A stretch of DNA of 64,000 nt from Paracyclopina nana (Eukaryota; Arthropoda; Copepoda; Cyclopoida; Cyclopettidae): NCBI GenBank assembly GCA_019096065.1, contig JAGUCH010000006.1, positions 6,406,001 to 6,470,000 of the forward strand, written 5' to 3'. Numbering within the stretch: the first letter of the stretch is position 1; every line of letters begins with the position of its first letter. The notes under the pieces are model-generated. The model was not told the DNA's origin, ran no database searches, and saw only the letters and a program-made list of their open reading frames with translations. The translations under genes were made by a program, and so were the position numbers. Positions 10,993 through 23,073 of this stretch are shown here, piece by piece.

Positions 10993-13735
10993 TTAGGCAA
11001 AAAATGTAGGCATTGGTATTTTTGTCTTTCCTGAATCTAGTTTGGATTTTCTAGGACTAGGGGATGGCTTGACTATTGTTGTATTAAAGCAATGTTTCTG
11101 TTGAGAAGGTTGATTGTTGACCCATTGACTAGTAAAATTCTTGAAAATTTCTGTAGGAAGCTCTTGGGTACTGCTAGTAGGATTATAACTGTCTGTTGTC
11201 TTTTTATCTTTCATAATCTTTTCAATTTTTTTCAAAAAAAGGTTTTCATCGCAACAAAATCTTTCAACTGAATTGCTTTCATGTAATTGTTGGTTAATTG
11301 GCTTTTTTTGATAAATAAAATCACTGTTAGATTGAAATGACAAAAAGGGTCTTGTTTTTTTGTTTCCACTTTGTTTTGCCGATGACCAAGTGTTAAACTT
11401 AAATTGTTTGCCAAAATTTTCTTCATCATGACTTCTAAATTTGTCTGCTTCATGGCTGAAAAATGACGAATTGGACTTTTTGGAATGTTTGACCTCAGAT
11501 TTTTCATCAGAATGTATAAACAATATTTGATCATCATTTTTTTTTTTTAACATCCACTCTTCATCGCTGATGGTGCTGCTAAATGGAGACAAACTTTCGT
11601 CTTTTTCGCATTCTTGTGATTTCAAATTTAGATCTTCTTCACTAGAAATTGTTGAACTGCATTCCGATAAATTGTTGGTGGAACCTAAATAATTAATTTT
11701 TTTTTCCGTTTGCTTTTTTATGAAACACATGTTACGTACTTTTCGTTAATTTTGTCAATGTTCTTGCATAAAACAATTTTCTGCTGTTTTCATCCGAAGA
11801 TTTATATTCTTCATCGGAAATTGCGCAAGGGTTATCTTGTGACCTATGTTGATCCACACATTCTCCTGCTTTCATATCATTGTTTGTTGCAAAGAAATCA
11901 AAAGGCATTTTTCTTGACGCAAAATAATCGGAATAGTTATCTCTTGAAAATTTAGAGTAATTTTTGGACGAGCTTTTTGAAGTTTTTTTCGCCGAATTAC
12001 ACCTAAAAAAAGAAATTAAAATTTTTACATCATTTGAAAAGTAAAACCTAAATTATTCTTTCTATGATTTTTTTTATGAAAGTGTTGTTTTGAAAAGTAA
12101 AAAATCCAAAGGTTTTGAAAGTTTTGAATCACTTTTATCTAATAAAACTAACCTTTCAAAATTTACTTCAATTGATGTGCTGTCATTAGAATCATTTTTT
12201 AAGGCAATTTGAGCGTTAGATATTCTTTTGTGACCTAAAAATTAGAGAAAAATAGAGAAAAATATATATAATATATAACTTTTCTATAAAAAAGGAATTA
12301 CCAGATTTGCATCTACAGGGATCATGCTTATCCAAATAGTTTTGAAGTGTATCCCATCCACCTCCAACGCGAACCATCACATGAGTCCTCAATATCTTCA
12401 AAATAACTATAGGAATTTTTTTCTTTTTTTAAGTTTTAACTTCTTACTCTAACAAATATCAGCGTTTGTGTGTCTCCAATTCGATATTTTCCTTCAGAAA
12501 CACGAATCACAGCAAATTGAACAGGACATTGACATTCTGATAGAACATCTCTTACCTAGAATGATAAGCTATTTTTTCAAAAAGATTCTTACCAAAAAGA
12601 TTCTCTACGTCGAAATATACTTTTTGCATACATACCATATCGTCCAGACTTTTCAGGTCATTTGTAACCATTTGTGGCATTGGTCCAATTGGAATTTCAT
12701 AGCCTTCAAAATTTTCAACATGATCACAGCTGAAGTTGTAGAAATTTTTGCTGACGGAATCATCAAATATGCATTTTTGATCATCAACATTGCCTATTTC
12801 TACAAGCAATGAGTCAAACATTTCTTCATTTGAAAGTTGTTTTGCATTCATTTCAAGAAAAGATGCAGATTCATTTTTTGGGTGAGACACTGGTCGCATC
12901 AAATGCATTTTTTCGTTTCTGCTGAGCTGCTCTTCTCTAGCAATTTCCCAATCAATTTCTTGCTCAAATTGCACTAACATAGGAGCCATAATGCCTAGTT
13001 TTGCTCCTCTTCTTGCTACTTCAAGCAAAGTTAATATGACATGCTTTTCGTTCTTTCGGCAGACTAAATCTTCAGTCTCAAACATAATACATTCCATTAC
13101 ACCTAAAAAAATAAATAACATTTATCAATTTTGTACAAATCTAGTAGAAACATTATTACCAATGCAACGACAGAAGATAATAAAATTGAAGACATTATCT
13201 CTTGCAAACCAAGAACCAGCTTCAACATCGGATCTTACTGGTAGTTCTTGTTCTGGGACAGAAAAATTAGGTATTTTCTGTTTGGTCAGTTTTTGAGCTG
13301 TCAGATTCATCAATTCCATTTTTTTATGACGAACCAAATTAGCATGCTAAAAGAAAAAAACTGTCCAATGGAAGAATTACCATCTATTAAATTTACCTTC
13401 ACTAGATATTCACCAGTTTCAAGTTTTTCAATGAAATTATCAGCATTTATCATAATCGTCGGGTACATATTGTTCAACCATTCTGCCAAATCTTCTTTTA
13501 TTGCATAGAGATATTCATCTGCTCTTGTAAATTGTCTCATCTGTTTTTTTTCAACAATAATCAGATTGTTAGAGAGTTGAAAATCAAGAGACCTTTTTCT
13601 TTCTTCAAGTTTTTCTTCCAATTCTGATTGAAAATTGTCATCTATCACGGTTTCTGGATTGCCTTTATATTGTTGAACTTTGCCATTGTAAGAGTTAACT
13701 TTGGAAGATGCAATCTTTTTTGAAAATTGATTCAT
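10993..13735 (-). CDS. GAS2-like cytoskeletal linker (CH domain + GAR domain), eight exons
   Basis: Minus-strand exons 13735-13397, 13346-13160, 13102-12636, 12555-12448, 12395-12302, 12234-12153, 12002-11740 and 11684-10993. All introns are GT-AG, the phases agree, and the product is 743 residues. GAS2-family proteins bind actin through a calponin-homology domain and microtubules through the GAR (GAS2) domain, cross-linking the two networks. The CH domain lies at about residues 70-220 ([20 protein letters not shown]). The GAR domain at about 328-397 is unmistakable: a paired-Cys start (CQCP), [23 protein letters not shown] and a final HDPCRC. The remaining 345 residues are Ser/Lys/Asn-rich and probably disordered; the last residues are basic with a Pro motif (KIPMP). 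It is comparable to the insect GAS2-like proteins. Family certain; the exact start is the only in-frame ATG I could choose. Confidence 0.92.
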
Positions 13736-14690
13736 GATGATGATTAATTCTACAGCTTTTTTTCAGTCCACAACATATTGATTCAAAGACTGATAAGAAG
13801 CTAAAAAGTAAAAAAGAAAATAAACTTTCCACGCGTGTAAGTTTAGTCCTTTTAGATAAAATTTGAATTAACAAAGTTTTTTACTAAAGAATTCAATTTA
13901 TTTCGGCGTAATGTTATGTAAAAGTTTTTTTTTAAATGTTTAGTTTTTTTGCTTAGACACAGACGTTTTCATATAAAAATAGTGTTTTAACAAAAGTATT
14001 TTTTATAGAGACTCAACGTAGTTTACAAGTTTTTACTCTCAAATTTAACTTAAAATATAGGCTTTTATTATCCAAGAAGTTTATCATCATACCTTTGATT
14101 GTTGGTCGTTGTTTCAGGCAAAAGAATTGTCGTGTTGCCGATTTTCTTCTCTGTCTAAGCTGACTTCACAATTTTGTGTGGCGAAGGCCAATCTACTTTG
14201 CGTGGAACGCCACGGTCTGCCAACTGCCTCAGGCCTTGGGCAGCTAACAATCTCCAGCTGTAGTCTGTGAGAACATGTTTCAGCTAGGTCTCATGCCGCG
14301 CCTGCATTTTTCGTACAATGCCATAACAAGGCCTTAAGTAATATTTGGGAAGCAATTTAAAACAGGTTTACTTAGTAAAAATCATTTAGGGTGTAAACCC
14401 AAAAAGGAAACCCAAAATATAGATCGAGCTCCAAGTCTTGCTTAATCTGTAAATTAAAAAATTGGTACGTCTCAGAACAGTGCAGCTTAGTATGCCTCTT
14501 GATATTTTGCTGTTTCAGAAAACATATTGTCACCGCTTTTCGTAGGATGCTCAAGGCTGCAAGTCTTGATGAAAGCCTTAAAACATACGAACTACAAGCA
14601 TGAGTTAAAAGCTTCAAATTATACCAACTACAAGCCTTGATGAAAACATTGAAATTGAAGCAGATTTATAGGGGTTAGGGTTACTCGTTC
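13736..14690. other. Intergenic; promoter side of the GAS2-like gene
   Basis: AT-rich to about 14100, then a more GC-balanced stretch (14100-14350) that may be an old dispersed repeat. Between about 14560 and 14660 a short phrase (CAAGyCTTGATGAAA) occurs twice. No gene is supported. Confidence 0.4.
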
Positions 14691-15273
14691 CCACAATCGT
14701 ATATTAGAATGTCCAGGTCGGACGCGGCAGTTGGCGGAGGGCCAGCCCATGCTTCTGCTGCAACTTCCTCCTACTGAGAGGTTCTTATGTCCTCTCAACT
14801 AGTAGCGGGAACCCGCTGCCAGAGGAGGCTGTCGATGTCCCTACTTGGCAGTCCCTGGGGGGAGGTTTGTGGCAGCAACAGAGGCATACTTTGACCAGAT
14901 CATCGTCTTCCTCCTGAGCCTCGGCCACACAATTCCGGCCTAGTAGGAATGAGCTTTAAGTTGGCCGCTCGGAAATAGTCATCATCCGAGACCTCAGAGT
15001 AAATGTGATCCCCCTGAGAAAAGTCCGTGTCCAGTATGAACGGGTTAGGTGTAAAGACCAGAGGCCGTCGGCCTACAACTGTCATGCCTCGGTCTGTGAC
15101 GTCAACTATAATTTGTTATGATGCTACTTATGTCAGTGATTACCTGAGCTGTCAATATATACCGCCAAATTTAACGTGATGATACAGATGTGCTAGAATT
15201 TTTCATCATGATCTTTTATTTCAATGTTGGACAAATTGAACCAGTAGGGAGGATTAACTCTATCCCGTACAGT
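14690..15273 (+). repeat. Probable LTR (boundaries uncertain) of a plus-strand retroelement
   Basis: This segment immediately precedes a tRNA-Lys primer-binding site and differs in composition from its surroundings. It contains CAATATATACC at about 15152 as a TATA candidate, and it ends in CGTACA just before the primer site, as an LTR should end in CA. A TG start could be at about 15094 (short LTR) or about 14710 (long LTR). I found no second copy in the window, so the LTR identity rests on position only. Confidence 0.4.
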
Positions 15274-15291
15274 TGGCGCCCAACGTGGGGC
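15274..15291 (+). promoter_or_regulatory. Retroelement primer-binding site, tRNA-Lys type
   Basis: TGGCGCCCAACGTGGGGC is the classic 18-base site complementary to the 3' end of a tRNA-Lys, used by many Ty3/Gypsy-like elements and several retroviruses to prime minus-strand DNA synthesis. It is followed by a short leader and an open frame at 15316, as expected for a plus-strand element. Confidence 0.8.
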
Positions 15292-15315
15292 CCGTGAAAG
15301 CCTCACCAGTGACCC

Positions 15316-15567
15316 ATGCCAAGGAAGACAAAGTCTGATAGCCCCGTGAGGAGAAGCAGGAGAAAGCTCAATCTTCCTCAGACCGACTATGTGGAGTTGT
15401 TCACTCCTGTGACTCCCAGTAGGACAAAGGGAGTGCCATATTATGACCCTATTAAAGCTAGCCCTGAAAACCAAGTTCTGTTCCATGGATATGTGCCCCG
15501 ACAGGATGGTTCATTCCAAGCGGTAGTCGGGAAGAAAGGGAAAAGAACTAATCTTGACAAGAAATAA
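15316..15567 (+). CDS. Short basic protein after the primer-binding site (unknown; retroelement leader/gag remnant)
   Basis: Eighty-three residues starting at the first ATG after the primer site. The N-terminus is very basic (KTKSD, RRSRRK) and the C-terminus ends in a Lys/Arg cluster (KKGKR). No domain is recognised. The stop TAA abuts the ATG of the next short frame (TAAATG), suggesting either coupled translation or a decayed gag. Position argues for a gag-derived or nucleic-acid-binding peptide; this is inference. Confidence 0.4.
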   Translation: MPRKTKSDSPVRRSRRKLNLPQTDYVELFTPVTPSRTKGVPYYDPIKASPENQVLFHGYVPRQDGSFQAVVGKKGKRTNLDKK

Positions 15568-15738
15568 ATGAGTGTACAACACTCACCTACCAACCAGGGG
15601 GCCAAGTCAGGGCCACCCACCACTGGAGGGGCGGTAGCTGCAGCTGTCTCCGTAGCCGCCTCCCTCACCAACTTGGTGACCTCGCTCCCCAGGAGGTTCA
15701 CCACGTCACCAAGTCCTAATCCCTTGCCTTACTCGTGA
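15568..15738 (+). CDS. 56-residue Ala/Ser/Thr/Pro-rich peptide (uncertain)
   Basis: Begins directly after the stop of the previous frame and ends at TGA. Composition is Ala/Val/Ser/Thr-rich in the middle (AAAVSVAAS) and Pro-rich at the end. No homologue is recognised. It could be a fragment of a frameshifted gag region rather than an independent gene. Confidence 0.25.
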   Translation: MSVQHSPTNQGAKSGPPTTGGAVAAAVSVAASLTNLVTSLPRRFTTSPSPNPLPYS

Positions 15739-16005
15739 ACACGTCAGCATCGGCTGACTGTCACCACCACCCAGACTGCCACCCAGTCTGAGCGGTTGCC
15801 CCACCAGTCGGGTGGGACCGCCAGCGGAGCTTCCAACAACTCTGCTCTCAGAAGGAAGATGTGAGGAAGTAGAGCTGAACGTGGAAGTTCATCCTCCTTC
15901 TCCAGAAGATCGAGATGTCTCCGATCAGCAGAATGATGACTGGCACCAAGAGGTAAAGGACGACTCTGGTTCCTATGCCTCTCATGCTAATTACTGCAAC
16001 TCAGC

Positions 16006-17250
16006 TTGGATTGGAGTTTCAACGCCAACATACCTCCAATTTACGCTCAAGATATGGTCGCGATACACTCATTCCTGATCAAGCAAATGCCCGAGCTGAG
16101 ATATATTGAACGCGACTGTTTGTTAGCGTACTGTCTGCATTTGATTCTTTTGCAGGAAGGATGCACTAGGTCTTTTCGCAAATTTGCGGGCATTACAGGT
16201 ATCTCGGAAAAAACTCATCATTTGGAAAAGAAAGTTGCAAGAGCCGGCATTGCGGGCACAATATTTCCTTCATTAACCACAGTCGGATTAACACCTTTGG
16301 ATCTTTTACCTCGCCTGAGTAGCCTCCTCGGTCTGTCTACCTCTCTACAGAAGTAATGTGCATCTGCGTTACAAGAGGTTGATTTGTTGAGCTCTAATCA
16401 CCCTAGCACTGTGTGCTGCGCTCATCTCTATGGCTTGATTCAGGAAAGCAACCTTAGGACACCAAATCTTGGAGATATTTGTAAAGCTGGAGGCATAAGT
16501 AAAGTTGCTGGTTTGTGCTACATTCACCAGCATCTCAAAAAAGCTGACGGAAGAAAGAAGGTTATCATGAGGGAGCACCTTTACAAAGAGCATTACAATC
16601 CCTCAACCATTGACACACTTGCAACCGGTATCCAATCCTTCCTTGATCCTCTCGTTAACAGCATCCCATTTGCCAAGGGATTCACCGATGCTTTATTGGG
16701 TATGAATGAGGGTGACAATAGAGCTCGCTCTCGAAGAAGGCGGCAAAGACACGTTGATTTCACCGAGGGGGAGGTGACTACTATATCATCATCAACAACA
16801 ACAACAGCAACACCCAGCGGGAGGCGTCATCGTCATCCTCATATTCCCAACCCTATTTACTGCTATGCAAGCAGAGATCAGCTGCAATGTGATATTGGTA
16901 TGATGAAAGATCAAGGAGCCCACAACTTGGAAAGGCGTTACCTATTAGTAGTGATTGATGCGTTCACCAAGCGGATTTTTGTGAGAGCATTAAAGACAAA
17001 AAGTGCCGGTGAGGTGGTGGCAGCCTTTGAAGACATGTTCCGCTCGGAAATCCGTAGAGCTTGGACCCTTGTCACCAATCTTGGCAAGGAGTTTATCAAC
17101 AGAATGTTTCTGGCAATGACGGACAGGCTAAACATTGCAATGTACACCTGCCCAACTACTGGTAAAGCGCTCATTTGCGAGGGCGAGGACTGCATTCCCA
17201 GCCTTCAAATGCTCCCAAAACCATCCAATACAATAGCTAGAACAAGCTGA
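16006..17250 (+). pseudogene. Integrase-containing element fragment, Polinton-like catalytic core, interrupted
   Basis: One reading frame carries residues from 16006 to 17250 with an in-frame TAA at 16354-16356. The last third (about 16860-17150) resembles a retroviral-type integrase core of the kind found in Polinton/Maverick elements: CDIGMM (first Asp), LLVVIDAFTKRIFVRAL, then VTNLGKEF where related cores have a second catalytic Asp in TDKGKEF. Here that position is Asn, and the expected catalytic Glu would lie after the point where the 9-bp repeat palindrome begins. The enzyme is therefore dead. The preceding part (RSRRRRQRH cluster, Thr-rich linker) has no recognised domain. Whether it belongs with the Lys primer site upstream is unclear. 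Confidence 0.55.
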
Positions 17251-18225
17251 ACACTTTGAACATGCTGAGCAATCTGAGCAACCTGAACAACCTGAACATC
17301 CTGAACAAGCTGAACAACCTGAACAATCTGAACAAGCTGAACAAGCTGAGCAATCTGAGCAACCTGAACAACCTGAACATCCTGAACAAGCTGAACAACC
17401 TGAACAAGCTGAACAAGCTGAACATCCTGAACAAGCTGAACATCCTGAACAAGCTGAACAAGCTGAGCAATCTGAGCAATCTGAGCAACCTGAACAACCT
17501 GAACATCCTGAACAACCTGAACAATCTGAACAACCTGAACAACCTGAACAAGCTGAATAATCTGAGCAATCTGAGCAACCTGAACAACCTGAACATCCTG
17601 AACAACCTGAAGAACCTGAAAAAGCAGAACAATCTGAGCAAGCTGAACAAGCTGAACATCCTGATCAAGCTGTACACTCTGAACAAGCTGAACAAGCTAA
17701 GCAATCTGAGCAACCTGAACATCCTGAACATCCTGAACAACCTGAACAACCTGAACAACTTGAACAATCTGAACAACCTGAACAAGCTGAATAATCTGAG
17801 CAATCTGAGCAACGTGAACAACCTGAACATCCTGAACAAGCTGAACAACCTGAACAAGCTGAATAATCTGAGCAATCTGAGCAACGTGAACAACCTGAAC
17901 ATCCTGAACAAGCTGAACAACCTGAACAAGCTGAACAAGCTGAACATCCTGAACAAGCTGAACAAGCTGAGCAATCTTAGCAATCTGAACAACGTGAACA
18001 ACCTGAACAACCTGAACAAGCTGAACAACCTGAACAATCTGAACAACCTGAACAATCTGAATAATCTGAGCAATCTGAGCAACCTGAGCAATCTGAGCAA
18101 CCTGAACAATCTGAACAACCTGAACAACCTGAACAAGCTGAACATCCTGAACATCCTGAACAATCTGAACAACCTGAACAAGCTGAGCAATCTGAGCAAC
18201 CTGAACTCAAGTTTTCCAGTTTGTG
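17242..18225. repeat. 9-bp minisatellite, left arm (about 110 units)
   Basis: Units are CTGAACAAC, CTGAACAAG, CTGAACATC, CTGAGCAAT and CTGAGCAAC in recurring order, indicating a higher-order repeat of several units. Because 9 is a multiple of 3, long open frames exist on both strands (Asn-Leu-rich one way, Phe-Arg-Leu the other). These are translation artefacts. Confidence 0.9.
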
Positions 18226-19017
18226 AATTCAAAATGTGTCAAAAGTATGACTTTGACTTTCTTAAATTACATTGGTTGTTCAGGTTGTTCAGGAGGGTAC
18301 CAGTACTTTGATCTAAAAAGGGGTCCGTTTTAAAATCTACATGTTAATGTCTACTGGCGTCTGTTTTATGATCTACTGACGTCGTTTTAAGGTCTATGTT
18401 GTTTTTTTTTTGGTAACATTTTTACCTGAGTACTTTGATCTACATACCTGTGTGTTACGATCTATGGAATTTATTATCTGAGAACTGAACTCAGTAAATG
18501 AATAAAGAGTTTCTGAGTCAGATGCTCATTCAACAGCTGCAAATTCTTGCATTTATCAATGCAATGGGTACCTATACACAAAAAATCCTCGAGAGGGGCC
18601 TCAATTGAGAGGCCAGGCCTCTTAGCAAAGTCTCCCATAATGCTACAAAAAGTGAATTTATGATTTTTTCAATTTTTCCAAACTTTTGTGAATGTCTTAC
18701 CTATTCAACAGGTGAACAAAAAGTGAGACAAGTATCCGATTCAGAATGAGCTTTTGCGCTGAGTCTGCAAATATTAAGGTTGCAAAGACTAAAACCAATT
18801 ATTTCCGAGCTGTAGATGCTGAAACGAAACGAATCCTTAAACTAACATTTTGCTCTAAAAGTCAATTAGACCTTAAAACAGACGCCAATAGATATTAAAA
18901 CTCAGGTATAAAAAGGTCTCCAGCCACTCCGCGCTAGATCTTAAAAATGACGCCTTAGATCGTAAAACGTAAACAACATGTAGTCCTTAAAACGTAGATC
19001 AAAGTACGGTTTCCCGT
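18226..19017. other. Spacer of the palindrome
   Basis: Mostly unique sequence. Phrases resembling TTTTAAGATCTAC and its reverse complement occur at both ends (about 18330-18480 and 18830-19010), so the inverted symmetry continues weakly into the spacer. No coding region is supported. Confidence 0.4.
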
Positions 19018-19334
19018 TCAGGATGTTCAGCTTGTTCAGGTTGTTCAGGTTGTTCAGGTTGTTCAGGTTTTTCAGATTGTTCAGGTTGTTCAGGTTGTTC
19101 AGCTTGTTCAGCTTGTTCAGCTTGTTCAGCTTGTTCAGGTTGTTCAGGTTGTTCAGGTTTTTCAGGTTGTTCAGCTTGTTCAGCTTGTTCAGGTTGTTCA
19201 GGTTGTTTAGGTTGTTCAGGTTGCTCAGATTGCTCAGATTGCTCAGCATGTTCAAATTGTTCAGCTTGTTCTAGCCATTGTATTGGATGGTTTTGGGAGC
19301 ATTTGAAGGCTGGGAATGCAGTCCTCGCCCCTCG

Positions 19335-20219
19335 TGGACTGGCAAGTACGACAGTCCTGGTTGGCCCCGGAGGCTCTGTAGCGTCAATGCACCTCCAAAT
19401 CCGGAAACGAGACTCTGGAGAGGCGAGATATCCCGCACTGTAGGATCACTACAGAAATGAGAGGCCTCTGGACGAGCTGAGGCTTCAAATCAGCGCTGTG
19501 CGAACAACTCAGGTTGAAAGGCTGAGTTTCTGGATGAAGTTTGTTCACTAAAAACCACTGTTTTCATAAATCAATAGGCTGCTTTTATTGCTATCTTTGA
19601 CACTCCTGGTCACAAGTCTGCAATCTATAAGTACAGCGAAACTTAAGTGGACGTCGCCGTATGGCGTCCCACAAGCGACTCCTGGAGTATCCGGCTCTTT
19701 CTTTGCTCGGCGCCTTCCCTCGCTCCTCTCGCTTGGAAGTTCCAACCCACTGCCTGCGCTCATCGGGCCCCACTATATGTCACACTTCAAGTCTTTGTAA
19801 CAAAATTTGGTCTAGATGCTATGGGGTAATTATGTAAAGGATGTGGCGCCACCTGGCAATTAAGGTGTCCACACAACCAGAACGTTTTTATCTCCCAAAA
19901 AACGTTTTAATCTCATCCCACATAGCTGGCCAACGAACACTTTTAATTAGCCAAATACTCCAGGAAACAATAGTTAAAATATAAATTCTTGGAATAAAAA
20001 TGGAAAACTGCTGAGCATAGCCTTCTCAGGCTACAAGTGCTCTGAATGCGAAACTTGAGCGGCAACAGATTAAAACTGCTGAACTATAAGCTCAAACTTG
20101 CTGGCTAGCTTTTGTCTCACTATTTCTTATTTTAGAAGTGCATATTCATTGTAGATTTTACAGTAGGCAAAATATGTTTTACGCTAAATTGAGTCACACA
20201 CTACTGTACAAACAAAAAC
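19335..20219. other. Non-coding, repeat-derived
   Basis: Short overlapping frames at 19548-19829 on both strands are not convincing. GC-richer sequence at 19640-19790 may be part of an old LTR or other element; I could not find its partner. Confidence 0.35.
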
Positions 20220-22050
20220 ATATTTTATGAGGGAGCCCCGCTAGGCGGCGCTCTTAGTAGTGCTAACTACTAAATGCGAGGAATGATATGTCTAGTATCT
20301 CTAATCAACTCTTGATTTGCTTGGCCTCAAAAGCCTTGCGTAGAAAGGAATAGTGTGCATGGAATTGACCCATGCATGGGTAAAGTACCAAATGACTTAT
20401 GTTGAATACTTAAACATGTATAATGAAGTTGTAGTGGGTGACCTACACCGCTACACCTTTGAAACTCGGGTATACTCATATTTTTGTTCTCAACTGGTCC
20501 TTGGGTTCTGCCCCTTGGATCATGTTGAGGTGCTCTAAGTATTTGGGGCCAAAGAGTGCTAGTGTACCTCATACAAAGGTCAGTTTAATTGCTCCCTGCT
20601 CTTGCTCTTCCGTCAGACAACCGAGCTATTTGGCACTGGCACCCAATTACCTAATTGGCACACTATGTTTGTAGGGCAGTATCAACAGCCCATTAAAAAC
20701 ACATGACCCTGAATGCACATACCCGTGTTAATAAACGCGGAGCCAACGAAAATTATGTTATAGGACTAAAGCAGGCAAGTCCGCGAATACAATTCTCACC
20801 ATGAAACTTAGCCATATAATTGCTGTACATAAAACATTAAGCACGCCATAATGATAATTATGCTTGTGTGGAAAAACGACATAAAAATATTAGCGTCACG
20901 AGTGGTGTGGCGGCGTAATTACTTGGCAGAAAAACTTTGTGAAACGTTGAAAACGCTATGCGGTTCCGCTAGGGGGCAACACTAAGGTTAGCGTTGTCCA
21001 TAAAAATAAATGGCTATAGCTCATAATGGTAGCGGCTAGCCATAATAAGCTCACTGAGCGGCGCAAATTGTATAGTATGCTTCTATGGGATGCTTAAGGT
21101 TATGACTGCTACGAATACGCCATATGCTCTTTGAATGCGGTAATAGTATTCAATGATAAGTTCTGGGGAAGTGACCAAATGTGTGGCTCTGACCCATGGA
21201 ACATTTATAATTTTTGTTCTCTGTCTTGAGTCTGGGGTTCTGTCCCTGGGCTCGGACAAAGGTGCATTTTGCATCTGGAACCAGAAATAAGCATTGTGCC
21301 TTCGGGCTAACCCTATTGGGATTGAACTTTCTTCCTTTCCCACCAAAGTGAGCTTATGACACCTGGTTTCAGATTCCTTTATTTTTATTATGCACTATTT
21401 TTGTCGGGCTACTTGTGCCCATTTATATGGAAATTAGTGTGGTAACGTTTTAAACGTTGACGTATATTGTGCGGAGGTGCCCGTCAGAAGGCGCTGCATG
21501 TTGTGCAAGTTACTAGCGGACAATTGGCAAAAAAAAAACGTTGTAGAACGTTTTCAGCGCTGCGTGGGTTCGCTAGAGGGCGACAGTAATGGTGGGTGCT
21601 GGCCATAAAAGGGAATGGTTTAGCTTACACTAATAGCATTATACCAAAGCATACTGTGGGTATGAACCTACAGCACAAAAACTTACTAGTGCGTTTCAGG
21701 CTCGGTGCTTGGACTGAAACACCAGATGTACATCACTGGGGGGTAATTGCTTCAATGGCAGGTACCTGATGAAAAATATGAAAACTTACACTTTGCACAT
21801 CGGCAAAGTTATATTTTTGTTTTCCGTCCTGAACCTGGGGTTCTGTCCCCAGGTACAGACGATGGTGCTGTGAATCTGTAACCAGAGAGCAAGCGTCCTG
21901 AGGCAAACGCCTCGTTCAGGATTTTTCGGCCACCAAACTTATGTCGAATATGCTTGTAATTCCTGGTTCCAGGTTCCAATATGCACAAAGTTTTTGTTGG
22001 GCGACATATTGCCCATATATGACTCGGTAACTGGTATGCCTTAACTGGTG
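20220..22050. repeat. Diverged tandem array of about 600-730-bp units
   Basis: A recognisable block (TTTTTGTTCTC followed by GGGGTTCTGTCCCTGGG-like sequence) occurs at about 20478, 21208 and 21809. A second block (AACGTT, then CGCTAGGGGGC, then CCATAAAA) precedes the later two at about 20940 and 21540. Spacing of about 730 and 600 bases indicates three degenerate tandem copies. No coding capacity is seen. Confidence 0.6.
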
Positions 22051-22099
22051 TGCGACGGTCACACCCTCTAAAGCCTAGGATGGTTAGCATCAGCTTCAT

Positions 22100-22972
22100 G
22101 GTTGCGGTACCGTTCGCAGCCTCCGGGTGCTGGCCGGATGTCTACCCGCCTTGGACCCAAAGCCGCAGCTTCAGAGCTCCAACTCTGGCGAGATACATCA
22201 CATGGCAAGCTTCAGTGCTGTAGACCAGTGATTGGGCCTCCTACCCAAGTCCTCAACGGCCTCAACAGCCTCAGACTAGGATGCATAACTGCCCAGGAAA
22301 CCACTATACAAGTCATGGTCAAACAAAGTTCAACAGAGTTGTCTTATTCACTCAGCTTTTAACACCACACAAATTAATGGCTACTAACACAAAGCAATAA
22401 ATACTGCAGTAAATATTCTTGTGGCCATCTTCTTCATGCCTCAGCACAATATGGAGAACTTCGGTGGGACAATAGCAAGGCAGAGCTCACTCAATGGGCC
22501 TTGTGCACTAGGTCCATGTCTTGCTTCTCTGAAGTCCCCCTTCGAACTCCCCGAGTCTTCTCCTTCTTCTCCACTCGATGCATGGCAGCAAGTTCCATCA
22601 GCTTCCATCTGCTTCTCTCCCTCATCATGCAGCAGCAGGCCCTCTCTATATAGCAGCTAGCAACTCCTCCACACAATGGCTAGCAACTTCTCCACTCAAG
22701 GTCAGGTGAATTGCCATAGGTTAGGCTCAACGTATAGGCAGTAGCAGCAGCAGCAGTAATAATCAGAGAGTTGGAGGAGATGAAAAGGTGTTTTTAAGAA
22801 AGGAGGTTTTGTGATTTTGAGGTGGTGATGTAGCGGTGAATAGGCAACCTTCCGGACACCTGGTGACTCCACGGGCTCCACGGTTTCCACAGGTTCCACT
22901 GGAGGGGTCCAATCAAGTCCTATTCTGGTCGTAACGTGCACCAGAGACATGATGTACTTATTGCCCATCATT
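22100..22972 (-). repeat. Candidate 3' LTR / terminal region of the left giant element
   Basis: Immediately downstream (minus sense) of the env-like gene lies a purine run, AGGGCCGGGGAA, a plausible polypurine tract. It is followed by TGATGGGC, a plausible TG LTR start at about 22972. A minus-strand GCTATATAGAGAGG (about 22655) fits a U3 TATA box. I could not find a matching 5' LTR next to gag, so this is a positional call. A plus-strand AATAAA at 22395 is also present. Confidence 0.35.
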
Positions 22973-23073
22973 CCCCGGCCCTAACTTTTTCAGCTTTTGA
23001 AATATTTTTAAGCTCTAAAAATATAAAAAAGGTGTCATTGACCGCTTACATCATATTAAGTATGATACAGTTA

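Larger units (their letters stand above)
17179..19334. mobile_element. Foldback-like palindrome: inverted arms of a 9-bp minisatellite
   Basis: About 62 bp at 17179-17241 (containing CCCAGCCTTCAAATGCTCCC) reappears almost perfectly as reverse complement at about 19272-19334. Inward from each outer edge lie arrays of CTGAACAAC/CTGAGCAAT-type 9-mers: about 1 kb on the left (17242-18225) and about 250 bp as reverse complement on the right (19018-19271). A roughly 790-bp non-repetitive spacer separates them. Long inverted repeats made of short tandem repeats are the hallmark of Foldback (FB) elements. The left arm includes the end of the integrase fragment, so an inverted duplication is an alternative. 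No target duplication is obvious. Confidence 0.6.

Noticed and set aside
14900-15085. Minus-strand 61-residue frame in the probable LTR
   Set aside because: Short, no start context, lies opposite a retroelement terminal region.
17237-18311. Long open frames on both strands (331 and 351 codons)
   Set aside because: They are translations of a 9-bp tandem array, so any frame stays open; composition is three or four residues only.
17242-19271. CRISPR-like repeat array
   Set aside because: The repeats are 9 bp, contiguous, without unique spacers, and the DNA is eukaryotic.
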